From Dacryopinax spathularia (taxonomy: Eukaryota; Basidiomycota; Dacrymycetes; Dacrymycetales; Dacrymycetaceae): a DNA stretch of 64,000 nucleotides. Below, in pieces: positions 12,706-25,700 of this stretch; position 1 is the stretch's first letter; each line of letters starts with the position of its first letter. The stretch spans positions 2,356,001 through 2,420,000 of the forward strand of contig JBBPFI010000002.1 of the NCBI GenBank assembly GCA_037974965.1. The letters are read 5' to 3'. The notes beneath the pieces were generated by a model that did not search any database, was not told where the DNA came from, and worked only from the letters and a program-made list of their open reading frames with translations. The translations under genes and the position numbers were made by a program.

Positions 12706-13156
12706 GCATGCGCGTTGCTCCGTCCGAAAGGCAGGACTCTGATAAGTGCGTTGTGGGCGATCCTCTAGGATTACCGGGCATTGCCGAGTGCTCATCCGCA
12801 AACGAGGACCCGACTTCGCACGGTCCTGACGAGTTCTATCTTTGGTGCAGCGTCCACGGCTAGTATGGCGTAGAATTGGTGTGCATGGGGCTTGACGTAT
12901 GCGCCCGTGCTCTGATGTATCCGGTTTCATGCTATTAAATTCCCCTTTGAACAATCGACATCAAACTCGGCAGGCTGTCACTTGTTAACCATAAGCCAGA
13001 CCCAAGACGTTCGGGTCTGGGTTGGGTCTCCAGGGTCCTGTCCAAAGAGCCATGCTTCGAGGCAACGCTACGGCTCGCTGGCAGATGCAAGGGTCATGCC
13101 CCCACCTGGTCGATTTCGTATCGACACATCCCCGAACGAACGACTTGTAGGGCACA

Positions 13157-15026
13157 ATGTTGCCTATGGATGCCTCTGCAACCTCCATTTCGTTCTCGCC
13201 CCCTGGATCCGCAAGGAATCGCAATCAGCATCGGCCGAGCGGTAGGTTGGCGAGTCCTTTCGGCTCCGGCTGTACTTACCAGCGGCTGTTAGTGCCCGAC
13301 GCGGAGCTCAATGTCCTTATACCAGTTTATTATCGACGTGGAATGAGAGATGGGGACATCGCGGAGGCCATAAAGAAAGATGTGCGAGCTGCTGAACGAG
13401 GGCTGACCTTGGGGTGCGTACATTTCAGTTCCCACGATACCGAGCTAGGTCTAACATGGTTTGTTAGCGCTTGGACTGTGCGCCGCCGGAGGAAAGAGTT
13501 GCAGCTGCTCAGTGTGCGCCAACAGAGACACAATCTCGACACCATCGCGCGGCACATCGAAGAGGTGCGGGACGAATATGGCCCCGGGGGTACCAAGCGA
13601 ACGGCCGATTGGCTGAGATTGAGCGATATACATGCGTCAGAGTGAGTCAGGCCGATGTTAACGTGTCCCTCGCATCGACTTAGAGTATCATACCAGGAAA
13701 CTAGTTGGAAAATATAACGCCACCTTCTACCCTGAGGAGGTTGCGCGACGTAAAAGCCATCGCTTTGCTCGTAGAAACTTCTGGTCTCCAGGCGTTTTTG
13801 CCTATATCGCGGTCGACCAGCACGACAAATGGGGAAAATACGGACTGTGGCTTCATCTGGGAATGGAGACGTTCTCAGGGGCCCTCCTGTGGCTCAAAAT
13901 ATGGTGGACAAATAAGAACCCTCGACTTATCTTCTCCTATTATTTGGAGATGGCTCGCACCTATGGAGGTTCGTACACTCATGAATATTCGGATGGGAAG
14001 TGACGGCGATCGACAGGGATTCCCCTGCTTACGCAGAGTGATCCTGGCAGCGAGAACAATGGCATTGCTAATGGCCACAGCATGCTTCGTCAAAGACTCG
14101 ATCCTAGTCTCATTGGCACATCGCAGCATATAATCAAGCGCGGTCATGGCAATATCAAGCCTGAAGCGAAATGGTCACAATTTCGGAAAGAACTGAGTCC
14201 AAGCTTCGAAGACTTATTTCGCCAAGGCGTGGTCGCTGGACTGTACGAACCTGGGACGCCGATCGACAAGTACGTGTTATCCAGAAACTTCGTCCACACT
14301 CTCAATCCGCTTGCTGTGCGCAGCTTCGTCTTTCGCCGCCTCGCCATTCCTTTCATGCAGACTCGATTGGATGACTATGTCCGCATGCACAACAACAGCA
14401 AGCCACGGGCTGACAAGAATAAGATCATGCCTATCGGTTTCCCGCAGGACATTCTCGATCACCCCGAGAGACACAAGGGGGCTCGCGATTACCGTGTCAG
14501 TCCATGCATGCAATCGTTAGAGCCTCGTCCCTTCTCACACCTCTCGGCTCAGGTATTTGTAACCGAAGATGATCTGGGGGCCGTCGAGGCCATCTACGCC
14601 CCTCCGGATCATCCCGTATTTGAGTTGGTTCCTCCAGCGTTCGCAGCGGCATTTGATTACCATTATCAAGGTCCCCGTCATGGCTACTCTTGTGGTCGCT
14701 CAAATCGAGACTGATCTCCTTGTCCAGCCATGGGTTCTCCTCCCGTCACGAAAGCGACTTTTTGGGACATTTACCGGCGCATTCGAGGAGCGCTTCTGTC
14801 CTGCCCGAGTACGGAAGCACTGCAAACCACCCTTGCAGCCCGAGCGGAGGAGGAAATGATCATCGAAAACGAACACATCGACCTCTGCCCCTCCTACGGA
14901 GAGGTGGATGAAGACACATTTCCCGATTTTGGTCTGCGCATGGATGTGGATCAAGAAGTACCCGTCCCAGGTCAGCTTGTACCGGAAGTAGGCGACCTGC
15001 TGCGCCCTTCGCTCACCCGGCAATGA
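13157..15026 (+). CDS. DDE integrase of an Agaricomycete mobile element
   Basis: Intron-bearing integrase-like protein. Order of parts: an N-terminal helix-turn-helix-like segment (VLIPVYYRRGMRDGDIAEAI, then WTVRRRRKELQLLSVRQQ), then an RNase H-fold catalytic core. Candidate acidic residues are the Asp in IAVDQHDKWGKYG (near 13815), the Asp in LLTQSDPGSENNG (near 14040) and the Glu in NIKPEAKWSQFRK (near 14163). Downstream is the family-typical YAPPDHPVFELVPP stretch, and the C-terminus includes TFWDIYRRI. Short introns near 13413-13471, 13632-13700, 13970-14030, 14272-14321 and two further downstream keep the frame open, as is usual for this family. It closely resembles, from memory, integrase core-domain proteins found in many copies in Agaricomycetes. 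Element class uncertain. It looks whole. It is followed 0.4 kb later on the same strand by the RAD9-like gene. Confidence 0.8.
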
Positions 15027-15408
15027 CATGTTCCCGTTCCGGAAGAGTGAACAGCTTCGAAGAGGCAGTTAGTCAAGACCGCTGGACACATCTGCACCGT
15101 TGTATCGCCTACTAATAATGCTCATGCTTCGTTGCCGGAAAAATGGTCGACCAGGCCCTCTCTGGGGGCTGGGTCGATGTTGAACGATCGCCTCCTAGGG
15201 TGGACGGCACTGCGTCTGCAGCCAACTCCGCGGCGTGCGCGGAAGCAATTGGCGCATATAACGGGGCTCCTTGTCGTGCATCCTTGCCTCATTACCACCA
15301 CACTCGCAAGCTCAACGCTAAGTACGCTCAACATAGTAGCATGGCTCCCACAAGGAGGACGATATTCCAAGCCGAGTTGAGTATGGCCAACGTTCAAAGT
15401 GAGCAAGT

Positions 15409-17436
15409 ATGTCGTACTTGGTGGACGCGTCTGATGGCGTCCCAGCACTGGTGGACATCCTCAAGTGCCTGGCGCGCTTCGACGACGAGTTAGACATGCA
15501 GGCTTTTGCTACAACCGTGCGCGTTCAGGCTTTATCGGGACACGCCTTCCACTGATGCCTAGCTGCTTAAGCTTGTCTTCTCCGCCGTCAACCCGGCGAA
15601 ATCCGCGTGGGGTGAAGCATCGCTGGATGTATCCTTTTTCACGTCCTATTATGCCGAAGCCCGCGACGTATATGCTCCCTCGGCCTCTCGCGTGACCGAC
15701 CATACACCTGCACCCGTCCACGCACGGTTGAAAACTAAACTCTTGCTTTCGCATCTTCGGAACCGCAATCATCGACGTGGCGTCGCCAAGGTCATCCTTT
15801 TCATCCGAGATACCGTGCCCGCTGGCGGGGTCGAGCATGGAGATGTCACAGATGACTCAGATGACGAAGAAGGAAGCATCGAGGGCTGCTTCATGGTGAA
15901 GTTTGTGTGCGCGTATGGTAAGTGAGCGCATATAGCCTCCTAAATGCGCTCCGATATTCATATTCTGATGCATATATTCGCGTGGCTTAGGGGTTACGAA
16001 GGTCCACCGACTGATGCTCGACGAACCGGTTGTAGTTCTCGCCCCCCATGATGACGACATGGACAACCTTACATGTGCTGTCCTGAGCAGCGCCTGCCTG
16101 GGTAGCCTCCTGGAGCGCATCAAGGTCAGTGCGGACATGGCTGACGGGCAGGCGCAGCTCACCATCCGGGAGGAAGGTATGGAGGTCAAAACTATGGCTG
16201 GTAAGTACGATGAATCCACCCAACCTTGCCATCCGCTCCCTCGTCATCCCCTCATACTTATACTCGACCCCAGATAAGCGTGCTGTCTTCACGGAGATCG
16301 ATATCGCGTCAGAGGATCTGAATGAATACCGCTATGGTGCCGGCGATATTACGCTGTCTTTCCCTGTGCGAGAGTTTGCGGTATGATCTGATGTTGCCAT
16401 GGTATATCCACTGACCCCACGCAGGCGGTGATGACTCTGGCGCATGACGTTATCGAGTCCGTCAAGATCAAGTTCGTGTTGCCTCCTGCCCCAATGCGAC
16501 TGTACATCACCCCTTTGACGAACGGGCTCGGAGCCACTAAGTCCAACTGGTCGTTCCAGTCCTACATCGCCACTAGTGGGCCCCTCGATTTTTCCGGATC
16601 GCCGTCGGCTGCGAAGCGATCTCGTGGGCGGTCCTCCTCGCGCCCTGTTAAGCACCCCAGGTTGGCGAGCCCCTCACCTTCCCTGGGACCGGGCACCCGT
16701 GTGACGGTCCCTGATCCCGCGGCCTCTTCGGAGTCGGTACTCCTTCCGCCCGCGCCCCTGTCGGAGGTGCCCCAGCCGGCCGAGTCGCCATGCGCGGCCG
16801 ATCCCGCAAGCCTCTCGCCCGTCCCGGCTATATCCCTGAAGTCGTCGCCGCCGGAAGGAGCTGCGGCCCTGGCAGTAGCTATCGCCCCAATCTTCAATCA
16901 GACAACCTTGGTCCCCGGTGCGGGCCTATCCATGCCAAAGCCGAGCTCAGATGATCACGCCGGCCCTTCCCTCCAAGGGTCAATATCGTCGCGGCCTGTT
17001 TACCAAGAACTTGTCGCTTCGGAACATGCGCTTCTGTCCACGGCCGCACAGCAGGAGGTTTATGAAAGGACTGGACTGGCTCTGGACCAGAACGATCTGG
17101 AAGACATTGAAATGTATGACGAACTGGGAGGGGCCGGACACGAGCCGGCTTTAACGCATGCAGACGCTTTGCCCGCGCCCACTCAGGAGGTCAGGGATGG
17201 CAGGCTTCGGTGTGGCTTATCACTGACAGATTCTCAGTCTCTGACTGCCTCGCCTATGTACATGCCCTTGGTGAAGGACGAGATGGAGGAAGACGAAGGT
17301 TTGTTTGACGATGCGTCCATCGATTTCGAATGGCCCGCTACGATCTCGAAGGTTTGCATGCTCCCCAACACCCCGTGTGCAGACCAATCTAACATCGATG
17401 CTCTCCGTGCAGTTCCAACCGCTGTTTGACGACTAG
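15409..17436 (+). CDS. RAD9-like subunit of the 9-1-1 DNA damage checkpoint clamp
   Basis: Six exons (15409-15522, 15563-15917, 15991-16200, 16274-16380, 16425-17351, 17413-17436) join in frame to 578 aa. The first about 320 residues follow the Rad9 PCNA-like fold: LVDILKCLARFDDELDM, then FSAVNPAKSAWGE and SFFTSYY in the places where Rad9 has SLSATNSSKSAY and FFSRY. These are followed by CAYGVTKVHRLML (Rad9: KHGVVKTHKL) and TEIDIASEDLNEYRYGAGDITLSFPVREFAA. The C-terminal half is a Pro/Ser-rich tail ending FQPLFDD, like the short acidic end of fungal Rad9 tails. In the checkpoint, Rad9-Rad1-Hus1 form a ring loaded at damaged DNA, and the tail recruits TopBP1/Rpb2-type partners. Sequence similarity is real but modest. 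It could be the host's only RAD9 or a diverged paralogue carried by the element. Its end faces that of the next gene. Confidence 0.68.
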
Positions 17437-17610
17437 CCATAGCGCAGCAGTCAGTACGAGAGTGTATGCTCTGGCAAAATCCCGTTTCATATCGCTACCG
17501 CAAGGGGGCCCCAAGTGTTGTATCACTACGCATCAATATCCGGACTCCAGAGTACAGTATCCTTTGTACAACTATTATACAATAATGGAACAATTGACCC
17601 GACCTCCATC

Positions 17611-19881
17611 CTATTCTACGTCCTTATCCTTCCAAGCAGGAGGGCGGAAAACGTTCTCGAGCGTCCTTCGCAACATCCTTATCACCGCGCGAGCTTCTTT
17701 CTTGTCGAGGCCAAAGGGGTAACAAGGGTAAAAGCTGCCCAGACCCTGACAGGTATCCGGCCGGCGCTTAGCGGGCAGACGTAGCCACTCGCACACCGCG
17801 CAGCGGCCGTTTGGGTGTGCAGGGGATTGCAAGCAGAGCTGTCAACAGTTAGCCTGGCGCGTTTTAGTCGCGCCACACATGGGTGCATACCTGTAAAGCC
17901 TCAAGAGAAGCGGGGTCTCTGAGCAGCTCCTGGTAGAGAGCACAACGTCCGTCTGCATGGACGCATGCCCCCTCACATGTCGGTGTATCGGGTGTGATAT
18001 CGCGAACTGAGTAAAGAACCGACTCGGGGTGGATGTAAGCGACTGGGTCAATCTTTTGGGAAGGCTGCAGCGCGAATCGGAATTCGGCTGGTCGGCGATC
18101 GCCCACGGAAGTGAGTATGGACACCGACGACATGTCAAAACTCGTATTACTATCGAGTTGGACACCCGGCGAGCAAGCGTCTGGCCGCGGTGTCGTATTT
18201 TGCCCAGTGACCACAATGAAGGGTATGCCGGAAGGTCTGACGTCTTCGGGTAACCGTCGATACGCGCTGGCCATTCGCCGCCCTGCTTCCACCCAAAACG
18301 CCAGGCGTTTCAGCAGTTCCCATAGTGAAGGTGGATCTATCATGCCCGCAGCGTCTGTAGCACGAGGATGAGGGACTTCGTAGTCATCTGCAAATAACAG
18401 GAAGAAAGGCTTACATGCCTGCTTTCTCAGATACGCTCGAAGTCCAATGCCGTCATTTCTCAGCAGCTCTTCGAACACCATCGTTGTTTCGGACCTCACC
18501 CCGTTGCCCGTTGCGCGGAAAAAGACGCAGGACCAGAGGACCTCCAGGTGGGCATGCAGACATGTGAAAGCCTGCCTCACGAGCCGTAGTGCCTCGGGAG
18601 GAAGTTGAGGTGTGCCATTGCGAACCGCGGGAATGAGCGGAATGTATTTTTGCAGGATACGAGCTTGGCCAAATACTGCTCGGAGCAGTACGTGCAGCAT
18701 GAAGGCCCAGTTCGCATACGTAGCTGGACCCCATATGCCCACGTAATACGCGCCACGCTTCTGTACAAGTGAGCTCCATAGAGAGTGCGACGGTGAGTCC
18801 CCCTCTACTGCTGCCTCTTCCGACTTCGCCTGAATGTAATCCACGGTGAGAGGGCTCAGGGGAATTAACCTCGTCTTGGGTCTCGCCCGGCCTGGTACGC
18901 TCTGTAGCCTCCAGTCCTCCACCCATTGCAAGAGGTACTCCGAGTCCAGAAGGGGGTAAGCAATGTCGGCCAGGTGGTTCCAAACCAGGTATCGAACGAC
19001 CCGACTGGGGTAAATCAGCTAAGCATCAATTTCAATCGCGGTAAGAGCTCCTCACTTGGACCAGTCCGCCATACACACGTCCGGAACCAAATCCTTCTCC
19101 TGTAAGGGACCTCTTCGTAACATTCCCAGTAGATTGCGCACGAGCTGCGTGGGATCGCCACAAAAGCAGGTTTCGATGCTACAAGCATCAGCGGCATTCA
19201 TCGCAGCAAGGAAGTAGGTACCTGTGGTCAATGCGCTGGAGCAGGTCTTCAAAATCTTTTCCTTCGTCGCAGAAGCGAGCCACGCTCCACGTAACGGGGC
19301 ACGCCGCGCGGCTGGGCTGACGGTTTTCACGCTGAGCTACAGAACGTCAGAGGGAAACAACCGCTGTGGAAGCCACACACGGACCTTCAGGGTGATTGGT
19401 TCCCGCTGAGTCGGGTGGTGAATAAGGCAGATACTGCACGGCAGATAGCCAGGACTGTTGATCTCTTTCGAACGAGAGCGCCGTGCACGCCTCCCGGAGG
19501 ACATTGTCCCCGCGATCTCGTTGCAGAATCCACGCAATCACGTGCAAGACGGAAGGAAAGCTGGACCCATGGGCTGAAAATGGGTTGTCTTGGTGGTGGG
19601 CCGAGAGTCGGGGTTGGATGGCAGACTCCTCTGGGCTGCCATTGCTTCTGCCTGAGTGGATGGAGGCCAAGAGGGCCGACAGCGATAGGACGGCCAGCTG
19701 GGGAGAGGGGGGGGCAGCCTGGGCCGTCCGTGCCATGATCAGCTCGGTGGGGGCCTGCGGACTGCGAGGGATAAGCTCCTGTTGAAGGGCAATATGTTGG
19801 ATAGTAGTAAAAAGTGCCAATAGAGGCTTGGTTGGCGTGGTGGTTTGGATTAAGAGACTGAGAGACACCGCCTTCAGCCAT
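17611..19881 (-). CDS. Unknown multi-exon protein in the integrase/PIF1 compartment
   Basis: No family recognised. Reading downwards, coding texture begins near 19880-19868 (overlapping open frames make the exact start unclear). It continues through TCFCGDPTQLVRNLLGML (near 19140), an intron, then LIYPSRVVRYLVWNHLADIAYPLLDSEYL (from about 19020), a 355-residue open stretch to 17893, an intron, and a final exon to 17611. The C-terminus is Cys-containing: CEGACVHADGRC, then NGRCAVCEWLRLPAKRRPDTC, ending WKDKDVE. This suggests a small metal-binding tail. No membrane segment is obvious. It lies tail-to-tail with the RAD9-like gene and just downstream of the PIF1-like gene on the same strand. Presence of clean introns argues that it is expressed rather than decayed. 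Confidence 0.5.
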
Positions 19882-20135
19882 TACGCGCTTGTAAATGCCC
19901 CTCACTCCAGCGTGACAGCACACGGAGCCTTTCCTTGATTGTTGTTCCAGAATGACCAAATGGCCTGCACTGCCACTCCTAAGAGAAGGCCATTCATTAC
20001 TATATATGGCAGGCAGGCCGAAGAAGCGTGTGCGGAAGGAAACCGGGATATATTGTAGTAGCCGAGAGACCCTTGCCGAGAGGCAACACCCGACAAGAAT
20101 CGCACGGCGACTACAAGATAGAAGCAGCCCATTGC

Positions 20136-22711
20136 TTAACCTCCGGAGCTGTCTTGACCTGAACCCCAATCAGCTGGGGAACCCGGGCTATGCGGGCCAC
20201 CTGTGCATACCAGAGACAAAGGGAAGCGTTCGACAGAGAGGCCATCAGGGTTTGTTGCGCGGGTCAACGCTGTATAAATGTGCCCTGGATCCCCTTTAGA
20301 CACCTTACCACACGGCAATCACAATCACAATCACCGGGCGCCCATGCTTGTTTGGCTTTTACGACGACCCAATCGAGGCTATGGCCCTGCAAGGCATGTA
20401 CGGTCCCCGCATACGCTTGGATGATGTCCAGCTGGCCCATCACGCGGACTAATGAGAGCAAATCAGCCGAAAAGAGGGGAGACTCACTTGCCGGCGATAA
20501 CCAATCATACCCCATTGCCCCCGCTTGCTTTCGGCTTGTGGCTCTTTCATGTCGACTTCCCAGTCCCTAGGAGTCAGTAGTACGATCTTGCAGCATCGGT
20601 CGCCGAATGCCGTGAACTCTACGATGGGATAGCGAATTTGGTGGTACTGAGGCGCTGACGTGTCGTCCGTCATGAGCTGAAGATTGTCCGCGCAAGGTGC
20701 CGATAGTTCTTCGAAGGTGAAGCGTGTCACGTCACATTCCCTCTCCAACCATTCGTTGCTGGTGACGAAGCCGCGAACATAGCCAAAGCGGCCCTTGACA
20801 AGCTCAGGATCTTGCCCGAAGTTTCGCAGCAGTCGCACCCAGGTTCCTACTTTGAGCAGCAACGTAAACGGCACCTTCGTCCGCAGGAAAAGATCCTTAA
20901 CTTTCCGAGCGGATAGATTCTCGCGCCAAAGGACGTCGTAGGCTCGAAATCGGAAAAGATGTCCAGGAAGATCCCGCACGCGTTGGTCATTATGACGGGC
21001 GACCGCCGCCAAATGTGTAAGTCTGTGGTAAACATATATGAACGTATCGAGCACGAGGTTGCATGACCTACATGTAGACGGGCTCCGTATCTGGGGGCGG
21101 GGTTAATTGTCGATCATAGGTCTTCAATAGGTCCATGGATGCTTGACTTAGGTTTTCATTTCGGATCTCGTTCAGTAGTTTTAAGAACTCTGAGCCAAAG
21201 ATGAGCATGGACCCCGCTTGGAGAGGCACATGAAGAGAGTTAGAGGCAACCTTTATTCCTCTGGCGGTAGACCTGGGTAAGCATGACTGTGCTGTCTCGA
21301 CCGGGGAAGCAGAAGTTCCAGCAGGCGGCTTGGAACGCATATAAGCCTTCTCTCTCCTCGTACTTGTTAACGGGAGGGAGCTGAAAGAAATCCCCCGTAA
21401 ACACGAGCTGGGCACGTCTGAGCCACTAAGCAAGACAAGGCGAGCCATACTCACCTGAATGCCACCGAAGGGTTTATTGCATTGACGAGTTCGACGACCC
21501 ATGCGGTCAAGGTAATCCAGAACCTCGGCACTGAGCGACCCCACTATGATAGTAGTGAAAAGCCGGCACGAATAATGTGACACCGAAGTACTCACTTTCG
21601 TCGCAACATAACAAGTCCGTGCTGGTCCAGTTGTTCAGCGCGTCCGGATCGCGGGAGATCTTCGCATGACGGTGTTCAAAATCGTCTTCCCCTGTCCCAA
21701 TTCCGGCCCATTTATGTATGGTTTGTCCTCCCACAAGGAGCGCCGCCAGGTTTGTTGTCACCGTGATGGCAACACGTTTGCTTGGAGCAGCACACCGAAC
21801 TATCTCTTGAAGAAGGCGTGACTTTCCGCATCCTTGACACGCGTCAATCGACCCATACGCATTCACAGAGCTAATCTCATACCCGCGGGACCGGAGAAGA
21901 AGACGTTTTGGCCCGCATCCACCCGTTTGAGAATCGTACGTTGTTCGTCATTCCATTCTACAGTGCTGGTGGCTGGAGCGGGAAACTTACGTTCCACCTC
22001 GGATGGCGCGGTCGGTATTGGGAAGACTTTGGGCTTCACTATCGGAGGATGGGGCAATGCTGACAACTTATGGAGGGTTCGCTCTTTCGGTGGGCTGGCG
22101 TCAACACCACCGGAACGGGAAACGCCTGTGCCCCGCCTTTCTGACTCAATACGAAACCTCGACCGGAGTTCGAGGCTGGCGCTTGGCGCGCTGCTGCGAC
22201 GGGCAGGTGCTTCACTTGAGAGCTCGACGCCGTGCGACAGCGGCACAGACTCCGAGGGGGGGTTTATGCGGATAGGGGGGAGCGCCTTGTCAGGATGGTG
22301 CGAGTCTGTCTTGCGCACACGCATTGGCACGAGGTATCGCTCATTGTGGGCTGGGGCATTCGTGAAATCGAGCGGGGTTATCAGTGGAGAGACACTCGAC
22401 TGGCTATTAAGCATGTCGAGCGTCTCGGCGAAGTCGGCCTGCCAGTATAGGATATCATCTTGATCATCAGATATTGTTTCAAGTAGGTGATTGTCGACAA
22501 GCATCTCAGCTACGGATGGTGCAGGGCACCGGACGTGTACAATAGGCACTGTTGATGGCGGTTGCCAAGGATTTAAAGGCGAGAGTAACGCGGTTAGGCG
22601 ATGCGACGCGACGCCGAACCGCCTTGGACAACGCCGAATCTGCCTCCGGTCGTTCATATGGGGTAAGCGCCTGACGGGCGCCTGCACCGCTGACACTCTG
22701 CATCATCCTCC
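20136..22711 (-). CDS. PIF1-like superfamily 1 DNA helicase
   Basis: ATP-dependent 5'-3' DNA helicase of the PIF1/RRM3 family. Order of motifs, reading downwards: a low-complexity N-terminal region of about 230 aa; WNDEQRTILKRVDAGQNVFFSGPAG (Q-motif and start of Walker A, near 21890); after an intron, GCGKSRLLQEIV (Walker A end); TTNLAALLVGGQTIHKWAGIG (motif Ia); a DE-type Walker B region with LLCCDES; FGGIQ then LVFTGDFFQLPPVNK (motif III, near 21400); VMLTQVYRQR (motif IV); LKVGTWVRLLRN; IIQAYAGTVHALQGHSLD (motif V) and IYTALTRATN (motif VI) near 20250. All main SF1 motifs are present, so it looks functional. The N-terminal start (22696 or 22711) is unsure because two frames are open. It is head-to-head with the next gene. 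Known PIF1 relatives are frequent in fungal mobile elements, but host PIF1 genes also exist. Confidence 0.8.
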
Positions 22712-22760
22712 TCAACAGACTTCCCCCCGCAGACGGCCAAGGTGTGACTATGCGACCACG
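22712..22760. promoter_or_regulatory. Very short bidirectional promoter between the PIF1-like gene and the (+) unknown gene
   Basis: Only about 50 bases separate the likely start codons of the two divergent genes (about 22711 on the minus strand and 22761 on the plus strand). Such a gap forces shared control or overlapping 5' UTRs. No TATA-like box is evident. The call depends on both start codons being right. Confidence 0.35.
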
Positions 22761-25700
22761 ATGACGGACCCCGGCCACACCGACGGTGACCGAAATGAAG
22801 GTAACGATGGACGGGGCGAAGCCGCCGCGATAGATGTATTCATCCGGGCTGGCGACGAACTGCCCGCCGATATGGGAGCCGAGCAAGTGCGAGAAGTAGT
22901 GGTCGCGCGCTTGCCGTCGTTCGTGAAGACGACCTTGGAGGTATTATCGGACATTGCGGAAGATAAAACAGGTATGGAAGGCGGCGCGGAGAAACGGATT
23001 AAAGTGCTCCAGAGACAGGCCAAAAGATTGGTGAGGGGGCCGGAACCGGCCGACTTGAGACATCCACTGACTCTGCGATGAGTCTATATACTCCCGCTTC
23101 TACTACTATCTCGGGCTGGCGAACAAGCATCCTCATCCGCTCAAGGAATCACTGTACCGCTTGATTCACAGGATGGACTTGATGTGGGAGCAAGGAGACC
23201 GGGACGGCTTCGAACGATGCCAAGGCCAGCTGGACATCGAAACGCTGTCCGATCTGTATTTTTACAGCACTCGGTGCGTCGACCGATCGAAGCTGGTTCG
23301 CTGTCCTAAACCGGCTGGTTTCGTTGCCGAAGATGGTAGCGTGGGCATTCAGGCGACAGATCAAGGTCGGCGTCACTCAACGAAAGTGCCCTGGATCGTA
23401 GTCCTTCGGATCCTCTTCGGACAGCTTGCGACTGGTATACTTGGACAGCTAGGGGAAGGCCCTACAGTGGCGAAGGACGGTGGTGTATGTGCGCCGAAAG
23501 TGGTGCAAAAGTGGCTAGACGGAGTCGGCAAGTTATGGGTGAGTGTAGTGGGGCTGAATTGGACTCGGGCTGACGGAGCGGCAGTACCTGATTTCGGACG
23601 CCGCACGAACGCTACAAATCGGCGTCTGGCCAGCATGGCTACAGATCAAGCTCGTCCAACATCTCAAATACGCTGCCGAAGCCTGTATGCTGTTGGATCT
23701 CGATCCGCAACAGACCATATTATACGGCGGCTACCTGCCCCGGGCCTTTCAAGCGTATGCCTTAGGTGAAAGGCCGTGGATCTACTGTCGGCTGACACCG
23801 GGGGTACCGTGTTTGCCAGACGAAGGTAAATGGTGGGAGGAAGACCGCAGCGAGAGCTTTTCTCGCGAGACGAGATTATGCCAAGCTCTGCTCGACTCCC
23901 AGTTTGGTCCGCGACTGATGGAGTCAGAGTGGGTGGCGCCGTCTTGGGACCTCAGTAGCTCAAGTGACAAGTCAGTGGAGCTGTATCTATACCATGCGAC
24001 GGATCACTTGGTAAGCAAACTCTCGCGTGCGTCTTGACCCGCAGGTGGTAACGACCGTCCTGTCGCTAGACGGCATATTTGCTTCAATGTCGTATCGCTG
24101 GATTGGAAGTCCCCGCCCCTATGACCAATTTGATATTGACCAAAGTGGTTCACCTCAAGTCGTTGGTGCTCACGATGCCGAAAGGCGAGTCAACCGTGGC
24201 GATACCGATCCCAAAGAACCTTTTTCCGCGCGGTCAAATAGCGCCTGCGTATACCGATCGATGTAGGGCTGTTAAGGCGTTGGATAAGAAGGACATGCTG
24301 GACATCGTTTCGCGTCTCTGGAAAAGGCAAATTGACAAACTCCTAACGGAGAAGAGTCGGAAGATGCCGTTCGATGAGTGGGTGTATGCTGTCGTCGAGC
24401 ACGCTGTAAGTGTACCGGTATGTAACCCCAGACATGGAGCTTATGCATGAGACAGGGCGTGTTCTATGCTACGTACCACCGTCACGAATACGTGAAGTTC
24501 CAACGGCACCTGCTCGTGCAGAAGATGCTCCATCGCGCATACATGCACTTGGCGGGCCAGATTGCTGCACCCATGACTGCGATGCTCGACATCCGCAACA
24601 TCCCGGACTACGTGCGCCACGCGTCGGCTTCTGCCTATGGGTACACGCCAGAGAGACGGGGAGAGGAGATGCGTAAACATCTTGGACAGTCGATCCGAAT
24701 GGCAGTGGGCCGGGCGACCGCTTTGGATCGACCGGAGGAGGCGGCTTCGCACGAACCTGCTCAGCCGCCTGTCGTGCGATTTGCTAGCCAACCTACGATT
24801 CACGAGTACGAATATACCGAATCGAACTGGGCGGATGGCGGGACGGGAGCGGACAAGGCACAAGCTGAAGAAGGGGATGTTGTCTATCCAGTGGGCTCGT
24901 CGGAGGCAGCTGCGGATATGTTGAATGACGCGTCCGCGCTGCCTCATAACAGCCCTGCAGTTGACGACAAGCGGTGGACTGCCGAGTGGAACGAAGGTGG
25001 GATGGATCCGGAGACGGACGACACCGAAATGGACCTGACGGTGTCAGATAATGAGGCATCCCGCTGGCCGTCAGATCACGACACGGTGCAAGACGACCAT
25101 GTGCCCTGGAGCGAGAGACGGAACCCGACGGCGGGACCGTCCATCGGATCGGGTCGAGCGGCATGTGGCTCGCCAACCGAACCACAAGAAGGCGATCACT
25201 ATCTCGATCCGCCCGCCGACCAATCCGAGGATATTGCGCCAGCAATTGCAGAGTCCAGTGTGCTAGGGAGTAGCCGACCAACCGTGGCGGATGATCCTTT
25301 ACGGAAGACGCTGAAATGGTATTACGACAAGGCGCGGATATCTTTCGAGGTACCCATCTGGATCGCTTTGACGAATGCGAAGGCTCGGTCTTCCACAGTG
25401 TACACTGACGATAAACGGATGTCAGCCGTCCATCAGTTCGATCCTATCTTCATCGAACCGGAAGAGTTGACAGCGGGACTCATACGACGATGGGGTTGGG
25501 TCGCTACGGCGAAACCCGGAGGCTGCACCGTTGTGGTAAGTCAGAAAAGTGCAATGAGGAAGGAAATAACACGGCGTAGTTCGCTCATGGCCCGTATCGT
25601 TGTCGAGAATGCCAAGCATCGGCACACCCAGAAGATCCGCCACCCCGATCCAAGCGGCACGACGCCCGTGGTAAGTCGTTGAAGCCGAGACAAGAAGTGC

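Noticed and set aside
13157-15026. Reading the integrase as part of a retroelement or Polinton
   Set aside because: No reverse transcriptase, protease, type B polymerase, packaging ATPase or capsid-like gene was recognised nearby, and the intron-bearing integrase matches the Agaricomycete stand-alone type.
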